Made by a program: the position numbers and the translations under genes
NCBI RefSeq assembly: GCF_007197885.1
Contig: NZ_VKKG01000004.1
Coordinates: 310,001-374,000, forward strand
DNA: 64,000 nt
From: Tessaracoccus rhinocerotis
GTDB taxonomy: Bacteria > Actinomycetota > Actinomycetes > Propionibacteriales > Propionibacteriaceae
Direction of reading: 5' to 3'
Part shown: piece after piece, positions 29,051-39,446 of the stretch
How the letters are laid out: every line of letters begins with the position of its first letter
Numbering within the stretch: position 1 is the first letter of the stretch
The notes under the pieces: generated by a model
Told to the model about the DNA's origin: nothing
The model's input: only the letters and a program-made list of their open reading frames with translations
The model's database searches: none

Positions 29051-29470
29051 ATGACCGCGAACCTTCCCCAGCAGTTCGACCACGACGCACCGGTCTTCCC
29101 GGTGTCAGTGGCCGCTTCGCTGGCGGACATGCACCCACAGACCCTGCGCGGCTACGACCGCCTGGGTCTCGTGGTGCCGCGCCGAGCCCGCGGGCGCGGG
29201 CGTCGCTACTCCCTGCGCGACGTCGCCCGCCTGCGTCACATCCAGCGCCTGAGCCAGGACGAGGGGATCAACCTCGAGGGCATCCGGCGCATCCTGCAGC
29301 TCGAGGAGCACATCGAGACCCTGCAGCAGCAGGTGGCGCGCCTGAACGAGACACTCCACCGCGTGCAGAACTTGCCCGAGGCCGCGCGCATCTTCACCGC
29401 CGAGGCCACCGGAGACGTCCACCACGGCCGCTACCGCGCCACCCGACGACTCGCGCTCCCACCCCGCTGA
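29051..29470 (+). CDS. hspR: Heat-shock repressor HspR (MerR family)
   Basis: This 139-aa MerR-type repressor has the HTH MHPQTLRGYDRLGLVVPRRA (residues 30-50) and the wing GRGRRYSLRDVARLRHIQRL. It ends in a short coiled coil (about 85-110). HspR binds HAIR sites with DnaK as co-repressor; two HAIR sites lie upstream of this operon, so the loop is autoregulatory. It begins 5 nt after the dnaJ stop. Confidence 0.96.
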   Translation: MTANLPQQFDHDAPVFPVSVAASLADMHPQTLRGYDRLGLVVPRRARGRGRRYSLRDVARLRHIQRLSQDEGINLEGIRRILQLEEHIETLQQQVARLNETLHRVQNLPEAARIFTAEATGDVHHGRYRATRRLALPPR

Positions 29471-29568
29471 CCGACGCGCACGCCGTCGCCCGCGCCGTCG
29501 CGCCCGCCGGCCCCGCGCCCGCGCCGTCGCCGTCGCTGGCACTCGGTGCGCCACCCCTCATGGCGTTT
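29471..29568. other. Gene-free GC-rich stretch after hspR
   Basis: Repetitive CGCCGTCGC/GCGCCGTCG runs fill this segment. No convincing coding start, ribosome site or clear terminator was seen before the inverted repeat at 29569. Confidence 0.4.
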
Positions 29569-29603
29569 GCCACCCTTGGTGGAAGTCGCTCCCGACAGAT
29601 CCG
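29569..29603 (+). repeat. Left 35-bp inverted repeat flanking the AbiEi-like gene
   Basis: It begins GCCACCCTTGGTGG and ends GCTCCCGACAGATCCG. The inverted partner at 30705-30739 matches at 29 of 35 positions, with the inner 16 identical. The pair brackets a single gene like the ends of a small mobile unit. Confidence 0.7.
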
Positions 29604-29631
29604 CAGTGCCTTTACCCAGCGGTGGCGAAGC

Positions 29632-30567
29632 TCACCCGATCAGTCCCAGCTGCCGTCGTTGCAGTCCCATCGCCCGACGTAGCAGTGCGCCCAGGGCGGT
29701 GGCGTCGCACGCGATCTTCCAGTCCCAGCGCACGATCCAGTACCCCGCCTGGCGGATCCTCTCCTCGCGCAGCTTCTCCCTCATGACGACGTCGGCGACG
29801 GACTCGCCGGGTGCCAGCAGGTCCGCGTACTTCCCCTTCCCGTCCATCTCGCCGACGAGCTTGAGTTCGGGCCAGGCGAAGTCCGCCCGGGCGACGAACT
29901 GACCGGAATCGTCGACGATCTCGAACTGGGTCGCGGGATCCGGGATCCCGGCGAGCGCCATGGACACCCTGCTCATGGACTCGGCGGCCGACTCACTGCG
30001 CTCGTCAGCGAACTCGACGACGCTGCGGGCGCGGTTCAGACCGTGCAGTCGCGGATGCCTCTCCAGAGCCGGGAGGAGGTCCTCCAGGGCGAGCCCCTGG
30101 TGGAGTGCCGCATCGACCGCCATCACGCCCCATGCGAACGGGGACGTCCTGGCGAGGTCCGACGCCGTGCGCGCCAGTGTGGTGACCGGGAAGTCTCCCA
30201 GCCGCGTCACCTCGTCGTCGTCGAGCGGGGACGTCCGGGTCACGAGGTGGTGGCTCCGTTTGCCGTGCCCCGCCGTCCTGCGAGTTGCCCAGACACGATC
30301 CAAGCCTGCGATCGGCACCGGAAGCTGATGGAGGACGCCTGCCGAGAGATGGCTGATCACAGTCGAGGAGTGCACTTCGGTCAGGGTGGCGCGGACCAGT
30401 TGGCGGTGCAGCAGTTCCGTGCTCAGTGTGGTGGTCGTCGGACGGTAGACGCCTCGTCGCAGCCGCTCCAGCTCACCGTTGCGGAGACGCTTGCGGATGT
30501 CGTTGGCCGTCAGGCCCTGCCGGGCGAGTTGCGCATGGGTCACCAGCTGATTGGGTTCAAGGTGCAT
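29632..30567 (-). CDS. AbiEi-antitoxin-like protein with DUF559-type C-terminus
   Basis: This 311-aa protein starts with an AbiEi-type winged-helix 'wHTH' (HAQLARQGLTANDIRKRL...RRGVYRP, residues 10-42). A middle region resembling AbiEi antitoxins follows (TRTSPLDDDEVTRLGDFPVTTLARTASDLAR). The C-terminal 100 residues (FVARADFAWPELKLVGEMDGKGKY...REKLREERIRQAGYWIVRWDW) resemble the DUF559/Vsr endonuclease-like fold, with Asp and Glu at likely metal positions. No AbiEii toxin gene is adjacent, so it is an orphan. Such orphans are common in actinobacteria. It sits between inverted repeats. Function, regulatory or nuclease, is not established. Confidence 0.7.
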   Translation of the reverse strand: MHLEPNQLVTHAQLARQGLTANDIRKRLRNGELERLRRGVYRPTTTTLSTELLHRQLVRATLTEVHSSTVISHLSAGVLHQLPVPIAGLDRVWATRRTAGHGKRSHHLVTRTSPLDDDEVTRLGDFPVTTLARTASDLARTSPFAWGVMAVDAALHQGLALEDLLPALERHPRLHGLNRARSVVEFADERSESAAESMSRVSMALAGIPDPATQFEIVDDSGQFVARADFAWPELKLVGEMDGKGKYADLLAPGESVADVVMREKLREERIRQAGYWIVRWDWKIACDATALGALLRRAMGLQRRQLGLIG

Positions 30568-30681
30568 GGTCCGATTCCACCGGTCTGCCGGTCCACGCGG
30601 CCCACGAAATCCACAGGCTGTGGATAACCCGACGATGCCCGCTCGCGCCGCGTGGTGCCGGCGGGCCGCCGTCGGGCGTTA

Positions 30682-30758
30682 GCCACCCTTGGATCAAGCG
30701 GCCCCGGATCTGTCGGGAGCTTCGTGCAGCAGGGGTGGCGGCCTGCAACAAGGGTGGC
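30682..30758. repeat. Right inverted repeat cluster of the AbiEi-like gene
   Basis: The right 35-bp repeat is 30705-30739 (minus-strand copy of 29569-29603). Extra GCCACCCTTG 10-mers lie at 30682-30691 (plus) and 30749-30758 (minus), so this end looks duplicated or nested. Confidence 0.65.
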
Positions 30759-30788
30759 GAACGGGCCATGGGGCGCCGGCGAGGGTCG

Positions 30789-32663
30789 TCAGTGGGCGAC
30801 CTCGCGCACCATCGCCTCGGCGAGCAGCCACAGCTCGTCGTGCATCTCGGTGGGCAACCTGCTGCCGAGTGAACGCAGCCAGCGCCTGACACGCGGCAGC
30901 TCGTCGGCCCACTCGCTGGGGGAGTAGCCGATGACGGCCTCGAGGTCTGTGGCGGGCAGGTCGAGACCGGAGACGTCGAGGTCCTCGGGCAGGGGCAGTT
31001 GGCCGGCGGGGGAGTCGACGGCGCCGACGCGGCCGTCGATCCGCTCGGCGATCCACTTCAGCACCCGCGAGTTCTCGCCGAAACCTGGCCACAGGAACCT
31101 GCCGTCGCCGTCGCGGCGGAACCAGTTCACGTAGAAGATCTTCGGGAGCTTGTCCGCGGTGGTGGCGTTGCCGACGTCGAGCCAGTGCTGCAGGTAGTCG
31201 GCCACGTGGTAGCCGATGAACGGCAGCATCGCCATCGGGTCGCGGCGCAGCACACCGACGGATCCGGTGGAGGCCGCCGTCGTCTCCGACGAGCAGGTGG
31301 CGCCCATGAACACGCCGTGCGCCCAGCTGCGTGACTGCGCCACCAGCGGGATCGTGTTCTCCCTGCGACCGCCGAAGATGATGGCGTCGATGGGGACGCC
31401 GCGGGGGTCGTCGTAGGCGGCGGCGAGGATCGGCACCTGGGTGATGGGAGTGCAGAACCGGCTGTTGGGGTGGGCGGCCTTCTCGCTCGGGCGGCCGCCG
31501 TCGGGACCCCTCGGCGTCCAGGCGCGGCCCTTCCAGTCGGTCAGCCGCTCGGGTGCGACGTCGGTCATGCCCTCCCACCAGACGTCACCGTCGGGGGTGA
31601 GGGCCACGTTGGTGAAGACCGAGTTCCCGGCCTCGACGGCGCGCATCGCGTTGGGGTTGGTGGTCTCGCCGGTCCCGGGTGCGACGCCGAACAGGCCCGA
31701 CTCCGGGTTCACTGCCCAGAGCCGGCCGTCGTCACCGGGGCGCAGCCAGGCGATGTCGTCGCCCAGCGTCTCCGCCTTCCAGCCGGGGATGGTGGGATTG
31801 ATCATTGCGAGGTTCGTCTTGCCGCAGGCCGACGGGAACGCCGCGCACACGTGGAACACCCGCCCCTTCGGGCTGGTCAGCCGAAGGATCAGCATGTGCT
31901 CGGCCAGCCAGCCCTCGTCGCGGGCCATCACCGAGGCGATCCGCAGCGCGTAGCACTTCTTGCCCAGCAACGAGTTGCCGCCGTATCCGGAGCCGAAGCT
32001 CCAGATGGCCCGCTCGTCGGGGAAGTGCGCGATGTACTTCTCGTCGTTGCACGGCCACGGAACGTCGACGACGCCCTCGGTGAGCGGCATCCCCACCGAG
32101 TGCAGCGCCGGAACGAACGCCGCGCGGCTGGCCTCCATGGCCTCCAGCGGCTCCGCGCCCATCCTGGTCATGATGCGCATGGAGAGTGCGACGTAGGGGG
32201 AGTCCGTGATCTCGACGCCGAACTTCGGGTCGGCGGCCTCCACGTGCCCCATGCAGAAGGGCACCACGTACATGGTGCGGCCCCGCATGCAGCCGTCGAA
32301 CCTGTCGCGCAGGATGGCCTTCATCTGAGCCGGCGCCATCCAGTTGTTCGTGGGGCCGCAGTCGTCCTCGGCCACCGAGCAGATGAACGTCCGGTCCTCG
32401 ACCCGGGCGACGTCGTCGGGATCCGTGCGCACGTAAAGGGAGTTCGGCTTGCGCTCCGGGTTCAGCCGCACCGCGGTTCCGGCGGCCACCAGCACGTCGA
32501 CGAGGTGGTCCCACTCCTCGTCCGACCCGTCGCAGTGGTGGATCGCCTCTGGTCTGGTCAGGGCCGCCACCTCGTCCACCCAGGCAAGGATGCCCGGGTG
32601 GGTCGGCACCCTGCCGCTGACGGGCAGGTCGGTCCGTACATGGGTCAGCTTCGCGTCAGTCAC
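30789..32663 (-). CDS. pckG: Phosphoenolpyruvate carboxykinase (GTP)
   Basis: This 624-aa GTP-dependent enzyme interconverts oxaloacetate and PEP in gluconeogenesis or anaplerosis. The P-loop with active-site Cys ([12 protein letters not shown], about residue 285) is present. [21 protein letters not shown], the [14 protein letters not shown] block and [12 protein letters not shown] are all conserved. GTG 32663 follows GAAGGAG at good spacing; the frame is open upstream but without homology. It is divergent from the methyltransferase gene. Confidence 0.97.
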   Translation of the reverse strand: MTDAKLTHVRTDLPVSGRVPTHPGILAWVDEVAALTRPEAIHHCDGSDEEWDHLVDVLVAAGTAVRLNPERKPNSLYVRTDPDDVARVEDRTFICSVAEDDCGPTNNWMAPAQMKAILRDRFDGCMRGRTMYVVPFCMGHVEAADPKFGVEITDSPYVALSMRIMTRMGAEPLEAMEASRAAFVPALHSVGMPLTEGVVDVPWPCNDEKYIAHFPDERAIWSFGSGYGGNSLLGKKCYALRIASVMARDEGWLAEHMLILRLTSPKGRVFHVCAAFPSACGKTNLAMINPTIPGWKAETLGDDIAWLRPGDDGRLWAVNPESGLFGVAPGTGETTNPNAMRAVEAGNSVFTNVALTPDGDVWWEGMTDVAPERLTDWKGRAWTPRGPDGGRPSEKAAHPNSRFCTPITQVPILAAAYDDPRGVPIDAIIFGGRRENTIPLVAQSRSWAHGVFMGATCSSETTAASTGSVGVLRRDPMAMLPFIGYHVADYLQHWLDVGNATTADKLPKIFYVNWFRRDGDGRFLWPGFGENSRVLKWIAERIDGRVGAVDSPAGQLPLPEDLDVSGLDLPATDLEAVIGYSPSEWADELPRVRRWLRSLGSRLPTEMHDELWLLAEAMVREVAH

Positions 32664-32778
32664 TTCCACTCCTTCGGGGGCGCGACTCGGCTTTCCATCC
32701 ACCATAGCCCTCCGTGTCCGAACGCGGGCGGGGCGGCTCGGCGGAGGCGACAATGGGTGGAGACCACCGGGAGGCAGG

Positions 32779-33390
32779 ATGTCAGAGGAGAAGTTCCGGC
32801 AGCGCTGGAACGAGGCTGCGGGCACGTTCGACAAGATGATCGCGCCGATGGAGAGACGGTGGTTGGCGGCCGGCCGCGACTGGGTGTGCTCACGCGTGCA
32901 GGGGGAGGTGCTCGAACTCGCCGTCGGTACCGGCCTGAATTTCCCCCACTACCCGCGCGGGACCCGGCTCACCGGGATCGAATGGGCGCCGGAGATGCTC
33001 CGCAAGGCGCGCACCCGCGCCGAGGAGACCGGGCTGGAGGTCCGGCTCCAGGTGGCCGACGCCACCGAACTGCCGTTCGAGGACGACTCGTTCGACACCG
33101 TCGTGTGCACCCTCTCCCTGTGCTGCATCTCCGACCACGACCGCGCACTCGCCGAGGCGGCCCGGGTGCTACGACCCGGGGGTCGGCTGTTGCTGCTGGA
33201 CCACGTCGCCTCGACGGTGCCGCCGCTGCGCTGGCTGCAGCGGTTGGTGGAGCGTTTCACGATCCCGCGGGAGGGGGAGCACTTCACCCGGCGGCCCGCC
33301 GAGCGGCTGGCCGCCCATGGGTTCGACGTCGTCGATTCGGAGCGGCAGCTGTTCGGCATCCTCGAGCGGGTGCACGCCACCGCCGCCTGA
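32779..33390 (+). CDS. Class I SAM-dependent methyltransferase (UbiE/Methyltransf_11 type)
   Basis: This 203-aa cytosolic methyltransferase has SAM motif [16 protein letters not shown] (about residue 45) and an acidic residue in GIEWAPEM. Motif [27 protein letters not shown] and the post-motif [18 protein letters not shown] follow. The C-terminal part resembles METTL7-like or phospholipid methyltransferases, but the substrate cannot be assigned. It starts at ATG 32779 after CGGGAGGC. Confidence 0.85.
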   Translation: MSEEKFRQRWNEAAGTFDKMIAPMERRWLAAGRDWVCSRVQGEVLELAVGTGLNFPHYPRGTRLTGIEWAPEMLRKARTRAEETGLEVRLQVADATELPFEDDSFDTVVCTLSLCCISDHDRALAEAARVLRPGGRLLLLDHVASTVPPLRWLQRLVERFTIPREGEHFTRRPAERLAAHGFDVVDSERQLFGILERVHATAA

Positions 33391-33469
33391 CGAGTCCCGG
33401 TCGCTGGATCACCAAGCCCGAACACGTCGCTGGCTTGGGCCTGCGCCCATCCGGTCGAGCCGGTGCCCG

Positions 33470-33475
33470 TAGACT
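33470..33475 (+). promoter_or_regulatory. -10 box of the second moxR cluster, leaderless start
   Basis: TAGACT with 6 nt to GTG 33482. Confidence 0.55.
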
Positions 33476-33481
33476 CGGGCC

Positions 33482-34222
33482 GTGCGCGATCCGGAGCAGG
33501 AGCCCGGGCGGCCGACGACGGGGTTCGCGGCCGTCGCCGTCGTGGCCGCCCTCGTGCTGGTGCTGGCCTCGCTCGGCGCGACCAGTTCCTGGGGGCCGTT
33601 GGTGGAGGTGCTGGTCGAGGCGCCGGTCGTGACCCCACCGCCCCCGCCGCCGCCGACCGAAACCGTGGGCGTGCAGCCCCCGGGCCTCGAGGAGGTGCTG
33701 CCGGAACCGCCGCCGGTGCCGGAGATCCCGGACTGGCTCGCCCAACTCGTGATCGCCGTCGGCGTCGCCGCGCTTGCCGCCGTGGTGGTCTGGTTCGTGG
33801 TCCGTGTGGTCCGCTCCGTCCGCCGACCCGACCTGCGCAGGGCCGGTGCGCCCACCGGCACCGCCGTCGAGGTGCCGGAGATCGACGAGGGTGAGGTGGT
33901 CGAGTCGCTCGGCCGCACCCTCGCGTCGCTGCGGGCCGGTGTGGCCGTGGACGACGCGATCGTGGAGTGCTGGCACCGCCTGGAGGCCATCGCTGCAGAC
34001 TCCGGGATAGCGCGCGGCCCCAGCCAGACGTCGCAGGAGTTCACCGTGCAGATCCTCTCCCACGCAATGGTCGACGACGCCGCGCTGGCCGAGCTCGTTG
34101 ACCTCTACCGCCAGGCATTGTTCTCCACGCACGTGCTCGACGACACCGACCGCGAGCGCGCCATCGAGTGCGTGGAGCGACTGGCCGGCCAGCTCGGGGC
34201 GGAGGTGGGCGATGCCCGTTGA
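33482..34222 (+). CDS. DUF4129 membrane protein
   Basis: This 246-aa protein has two membrane helices (residues 15-35 and about 85-108) separated by a Pro-rich external stretch (APVVTPPPPPPPTE). A cytoplasmic DUF4129 domain follows (about 145-240; VVESLGRTLASLRAGVAVDDAIVECWHRLE and TSQEFT). DUF4129 proteins usually accompany MoxR-DUF58-transglutaminase clusters. It overlaps the next gene by 11 nt and opens a five-gene operon. Confidence 0.85.
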   Translation: MRDPEQEPGRPTTGFAAVAVVAALVLVLASLGATSSWGPLVEVLVEAPVVTPPPPPPPTETVGVQPPGLEEVLPEPPPVPEIPDWLAQLVIAVGVAALAAVVVWFVVRVVRSVRRPDLRRAGAPTGTAVEVPEIDEGEVVESLGRTLASLRAGVAVDDAIVECWHRLEAIAADSGIARGPSQTSQEFTVQILSHAMVDDAALAELVDLYRQALFSTHVLDDTDRERAIECVERLAGQLGAEVGDAR

Positions 34223-34702
34223 GTCCCCGTGGCGCGGCCTCGGCTGGCGGCTGGGGGTCGGCGCCGCCGCCGCCGTCGTGCTGGTGGTCGGCGGGCGGTT
34301 CGTCAACCTCGGCTTCGACCCCGCCGCGACGGTGGCCCTCGCGCTCCTGGCGGCGGCCGGCAGCTGGATCCTGGCCGACCAGGCCGAGCCCCCGTCCCGG
34401 CCCCTGTGGCAGCGGCCGCAGCCACCCCAGCGCGCGGCGGCTTTCCTCGCGGACACCCGCACCCGTCGGCTCGCCACCGTCCTGGCCCGGGCCCAGCCGG
34501 GTGCCGAGTTCGAGACCGCCACCGCGGCCAGGCTCCTCACGGACCTCGTGGAGCACCGCCTCGACGCGCCCCCGGCCGAGGGTGCCGCGGAGGAGCGACT
34601 CAGCCCGGAACTGGCCGCGTTCCTCCGGGACGCCCGCGAGGGCCGCCCCCGCCCCCTGACCCGACGTGCACTGCACGCCCACCTCAAGGAGATCGACGCA
34701 CT

Positions 34703-34706
<4 letters not shown>
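34212..34706 (+). CDS. Small membrane protein of the moxR cluster
   Basis: This 164-aa protein has two closely spaced N-terminal helices (about residues 12-55). A soluble, Arg/Ala-rich part with no recognised domain follows. It overlaps both neighbours (11 nt before, GTGA after), so it must be co-translated with DUF4129 and MoxR. A structural role in the MoxR-associated envelope complex is inferred from position only. Confidence 0.75.
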
Positions 34707-35679
<973 letters not shown>

Positions 35680-35680
<1 letters not shown>

Positions 35681-36954
35681 TGAAGTTCCACGCCACGGCG
35701 GCACTGGTGCGCTCGCAGGTGTGCGCGCTGCTGCTGGGCGTGCTCGCGCTCCTGTTCGGGCGCCTCGACCTGTTGGTGCTGGCGGTGCCGTTCCTGGTGC
35801 ACGCCTGCTGGGGCCTGCTGTCCCGGCCCCGGCGCGGCGTCGAGGTGACCGCGCGGCCGCGCCACGTCGTCGTGCCCGAGGGGGATGTCGTCAGGGTCAC
35901 CGTCGCCTCCGCCCCGGGCCACCTGGCAGCGGTGCAGTGGGGCCAGGTGGAGTCCGCGGACTGGGACCCGGCCACCGGCACCCTCCTGGACGCGCCCGAC
36001 GACGGCACCGTCGCGTTCGGCTTCGAGCCGGAGCGCTGGGGGCGCTACGAGATCGCGCCGGCGCTGTTCCAGGTCACCGACCCCAGCGGCTCCTGGTCCT
36101 GCTCCGGCGCCACCGAGGGGATCACGGTGACGGTCCGGCCGGCGGCGGCGACGCTCGACGGCGGCAGCGGCGTCGCCCACCCGATCGGCATGGTGGGCTC
36201 ACACCGCTCCCGCCACCGCGGGGACGGCAGCGACCTCGCCGAGGTGCGCGAGTTCCGGGTCGGCGACCGGCTGCGCCGCATCAACTGGCGCGTCACGTCC
36301 CGCCGCGGCCCGGTGCACGTGAACTCGATGCTGACCGAGCGCGACACCGACGTCCTCATCGTCGTCGACACCCTCTACGACATCACCCCCGCCGACCGGC
36401 ACGCCACCACCAGCCTGGACGCGACGGTGCGCGCGGTGGCCGCGATCGCCCAGCACTACGTCGGGTTCGGTGACCGGGTGGCGGTGCACGACCTCGGCAC
36501 CCGGATCGGCCCCATCCGCTCCGGGAGCGGCCCCCGACAAGCCCGGATGGTGCGCGACGTCCTCGCCCGCGCCCGCCGCACCGGCCGCGACTGGACCAGG
36601 GTGCAGCAGGTCCCCAGCATCGCCAGCGGCACCTTGGTGTTCCTCTGCTCGCCGCTGCTGGAGCGCGAGGTCCAGGACGAACTGGTGCGGCTGCGGCGAC
36701 TCGGGGCCGAGGTGATCGGCGTCGACACCCTGCCCGAGGGCGTGGGCGAGTTCGCCGACATCAGGACCTTCGACAAAGGCTCGCACCTTGGTGAGGCCTG
36801 GCTGCTGCGCAGGATGCAGCGCGACGACGCCCTCACCCGGCTGCGCGCCCTCGGCATCCCGGTCACGCGGTGGCGCGGCACCAGCAGCCTCGCCAACGTG
36901 CTGCTCTCGATGGAGGCGGCCCGCTCGGCCCCGCGCCGGGGGGTGGCGCGGTGA
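35680..36954 (+). CDS. DUF58 domain protein
   Basis: This 424-aa protein has two N-terminal helices (about 12-48) and a beta domain. The DUF58 signature EVREFRVGDRLRRINWRVTSRRGPVHV (about residues 188-215) and a VWA-like C-terminal half (VLIVVDTLYD) follow. It is the usual MoxR partner. Start and stop overlap the neighbours, giving tight coupling across the operon. Confidence 0.92.
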
Positions 36955-37508
36955 GGGAACTCGTGGAGGGTGCCGTCGCACTGGTGCACGCGGTCCGGAT
37001 CGCCGACCCCGCGCAGTGGCTGCTGCGGCTGCTCGCCCTCGCCGCGCTGGTGGGGGCCGGCGCGCTTTGCGCGGTGTGGGTCGGGGGACCGCTCGTGTCG
37101 GCGCTGCTCGTGGCCATCGTCGCCCTGGGGCTGTGGGCGGTGGCCGCACCCGGATCACCCGCGGCCCTGCTGGCGCTTGGGGTGGTGGCGGTGTGGTGGC
37201 TGTTCGGCGGCGAGCCGCCGTGGTGGCAGGGGGTGGTGCTGGCCGGGATGCTGGCGGCGGCCCACCTCGCCTGCGCGTTCGCGGCGGCAGCGCCGTCTTA
37301 CTCAGCGGTCCGGGGGAGGGCGCTGCGGCGGATGCTGGGCTGGGCACTGGGGTACCTGGCGGCCTGCGCCGTGTGCGTGGCGCTCGTGCTCGGGGTGGCT
37401 GCGATCCCGCCCGACGTGCTGCCCCGCGGCCCTGTCTGGGTTGGCCTCGGGGTGGTCGCGCTGGCGGGCCTCGGCGTGCTGGTGCACGGACTCCGTCAGC
37501 GGGGTTGA
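36951..37508 (+). CDS. Multi-helix membrane protein of the moxR cluster
   Basis: This 185-aa protein is almost entirely hydrophobic, with about six helices rich in Ala, Val and Trp. No named domain was recognised. GTG 36951 overlaps the DUF58 stop (GTGA). It is the last gene of the DUF4129-moxR-DUF58 operon, so a role in the same envelope complex is likely. It lacks conserved polar residues that would hint at transport. Confidence 0.75.
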   Translation: MRELVEGAVALVHAVRIADPAQWLLRLLALAALVGAGALCAVWVGGPLVSALLVAIVALGLWAVAAPGSPAALLALGVVAVWWLFGGEPPWWQGVVLAGMLAAAHLACAFAAAAPSYSAVRGRALRRMLGWALGYLAACAVCVALVLGVAAIPPDVLPRGPVWVGLGVVALAGLGVLVHGLRQRG

Positions 37509-37614
37509 GCGAGCCGACCCCTGGATAATGGCCGAGACGGTCATTGGTGCAAGAATGCGCTGGTCCGAGCCCACTCCCGCCCAGCCGGGAGTTCGCCCAG
37601 CAGCAGGAGTCACG

Positions 37615-39360
37615 ATGAACCAAACGCCCACGATCAGCTGGCGAGACGGCCACCTCGTTCGCGACGGCGAGCCCTACCGGATCCTCGCGGGCGGTCTGCA
37701 CTACTTTCGCGTCCACCCCGACCAGTGGGCCGACCGGCTGCTGAGGCTGCGCGCCATGGGCGCCAACACCGTCGACACCTACGTCGCCTGGAACTTCCAC
37801 GAGCAGGTCGAGGGCGAGTTCCGCTTCGACGGCTGGCAGGACCTGGAGGCCTTCGTCCGGCTGGCCGGCGACGTCGGACTCGACGTCTACCTGCGGCCCA
37901 GCCCCTACATCTGCGCCGAGTGGTCCAATGGCGGCCTGCCCGCCTGGCTGACCGCGCGCACCGCCGCCGTCCGCGCCGCCGACCCGGACTACCTGGCCGC
38001 CGTCGACGCCTGGTACGACGCGCTGATCCCGCGGATGGTGCCGCTGCAGGCCGTCAACGGCGGGCCCATCGTCGCGGTGCAGGTGGAGAACGAGTACGGC
38101 TCCTTCGGCAGCGACCGCGCCTACATGGAGCACCAGCGCGACGCCCTGCGCTCGCGCGGCATCGTCGAGCTCCTCACCACCGCCGACGGCACCACCTCGG
38201 ACATGCAGGTCCACGGCAGCGTGCCGGGGGCGCTGCCCACGTTCACCTTCGGCACCGGCGTCGCGCTGGCCGAACAGCTGCGTGACCCCGCCGACGCGCT
38301 GATGTGCTCCGAGCTGTGGGGCGGCTGGTTCGACCACTGGGGCGAGAACCACCACGTCCGCTCCGCCGAGAGCATGGTCGGCACCGTCGACGAACTCCTC
38401 GCCGCCGGCGGCTCCGTCAGCGTCTACATGGCCCACGGCGGCACCAACTTCGGGTTGTGGGCGGGCGCCAACCACGGCGAGACCATCGAGCCGACCATCA
38501 CCAGCTACGACTCCGACGCACCCATCGGCGAGGCCGGTGCGCTGGGCGCCAAGTTCGACGCCCTGCGCGCCTCCTTCGCCCCGTTCCACGACGGCGAACT
38601 GCCCCAGCCGCCCGCACCCCTGCCGGTGCAGCCGGCGCAGAGCGTGGCGCTGGAGCCCGCCGTCGGCCTGTTCGAGTTCGCCGCGTCCCTGCCCGAGGTG
38701 GGCCGCGTGACGCCGCTGCCGCAGACCTTCGAGCAGCTCGGCGCAGGCGAGGGCATCGTCGTCTACCAGGCGCGGATCGACGTCCCCGACGGCGCCACGC
38801 TCGACGTCGACGGGCTGCACGACAGGGCCGTGGTGTTCCTCGACGGCGAACGCATCGGCATCCTGCAGCGCGGCGGCGACGTGTCGCTGCAGTTGCCCGG
38901 TGGCGCGCGCCGCGGCGAGCTGACGCTCGTCGTCGAGAACCTCGGCCGCATCAACTACGGACCCCTGGTGGGCGAGCACAAGGGCATCATCGGCGGCGTC
39001 CGGATCAACAACCGCCGCCTCGTGCACGGTTGGCGCCACCGCGTCCTGCCGCTGGACGCCCCCGCAGCGACCGGTGCGCCCGGCGCCGACGGCGTCGCCC
39101 GCGCCACGATCGAGGTCGATACGCCCGCCGACGCCTGGCTCGCGTTCCCCGGCGGTACGAAGGGCATGGTCTGGCTGAACGGCTTCCTGCTCGGCCGCTA
39201 CTGGGAGATCGGGCCGCAGGAGACCCTCTTCGCCCCGGCGCCACTGTGGCGGGCGGGCGCCAACGACGTCGTCGTGCTGGACACCGACGGCCTCGGCACC
39301 ACCGTCGAGGTGCGTGACCAGCCCAGCTTCGGGCGCACCGAGGAGTTCATCGGTTCCTGA
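37615..39360 (+). CDS. Beta-galactosidase, GH35
   Basis: This 581-aa enzyme removes terminal beta-galactose by a retaining mechanism. The TIM barrel spans residues 8-320 with Glu160 (VQVENEYGSFG, acid/base) and Glu233 (CSELWGGWFDHWG, nucleophile). FFHYFRVHP-like and NTVDTYVAWNFHE motifs fit GH35. Two beta domains follow, including a jelly roll ending in FPGGTKGMVWLNGFLLGRYW. There is no signal peptide, so it acts inside the cell on imported oligosaccharides. ATG 37615 follows CAGGAG. It is a plausible next step for galacto-oligosaccharides released by the GH101 and GH59 enzymes. Confidence 0.94.
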   Translation: MNQTPTISWRDGHLVRDGEPYRILAGGLHYFRVHPDQWADRLLRLRAMGANTVDTYVAWNFHEQVEGEFRFDGWQDLEAFVRLAGDVGLDVYLRPSPYICAEWSNGGLPAWLTARTAAVRAADPDYLAAVDAWYDALIPRMVPLQAVNGGPIVAVQVENEYGSFGSDRAYMEHQRDALRSRGIVELLTTADGTTSDMQVHGSVPGALPTFTFGTGVALAEQLRDPADALMCSELWGGWFDHWGENHHVRSAESMVGTVDELLAAGGSVSVYMAHGGTNFGLWAGANHGETIEPTITSYDSDAPIGEAGALGAKFDALRASFAPFHDGELPQPPAPLPVQPAQSVALEPAVGLFEFAASLPEVGRVTPLPQTFEQLGAGEGIVVYQARIDVPDGATLDVDGLHDRAVVFLDGERIGILQRGGDVSLQLPGGARRGELTLVVENLGRINYGPLVGEHKGIIGGVRINNRRLVHGWRHRVLPLDAPAATGAPGADGVARATIEVDTPADAWLAFPGGTKGMVWLNGFLLGRYWEIGPQETLFAPAPLWRAGANDVVVLDTDGLGTTVEVRDQPSFGRTEEFIGS

Positions 39361-39409
39361 GCCTGCGGCACATGGTCCCGGGCTGCCGTTCGGACCCGAC
39401 CCGACCGCC

Positions 39410-39427
39410 TTTCACCGTAGGGTGAAA
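39410..39427. promoter_or_regulatory. Palindrome over the -10 region of the channel gene
   Basis: TTTCACC-N4-GGTGAAA is a perfect 7-bp inverted repeat. A TAGGGT -10 candidate (39418-39423) lies within it, the position expected of a repressor operator. No adjacent regulator can be assigned. Confidence 0.5.
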
Positions 39428-39446
39428 CCGGTGGAAGGAGCGGACC

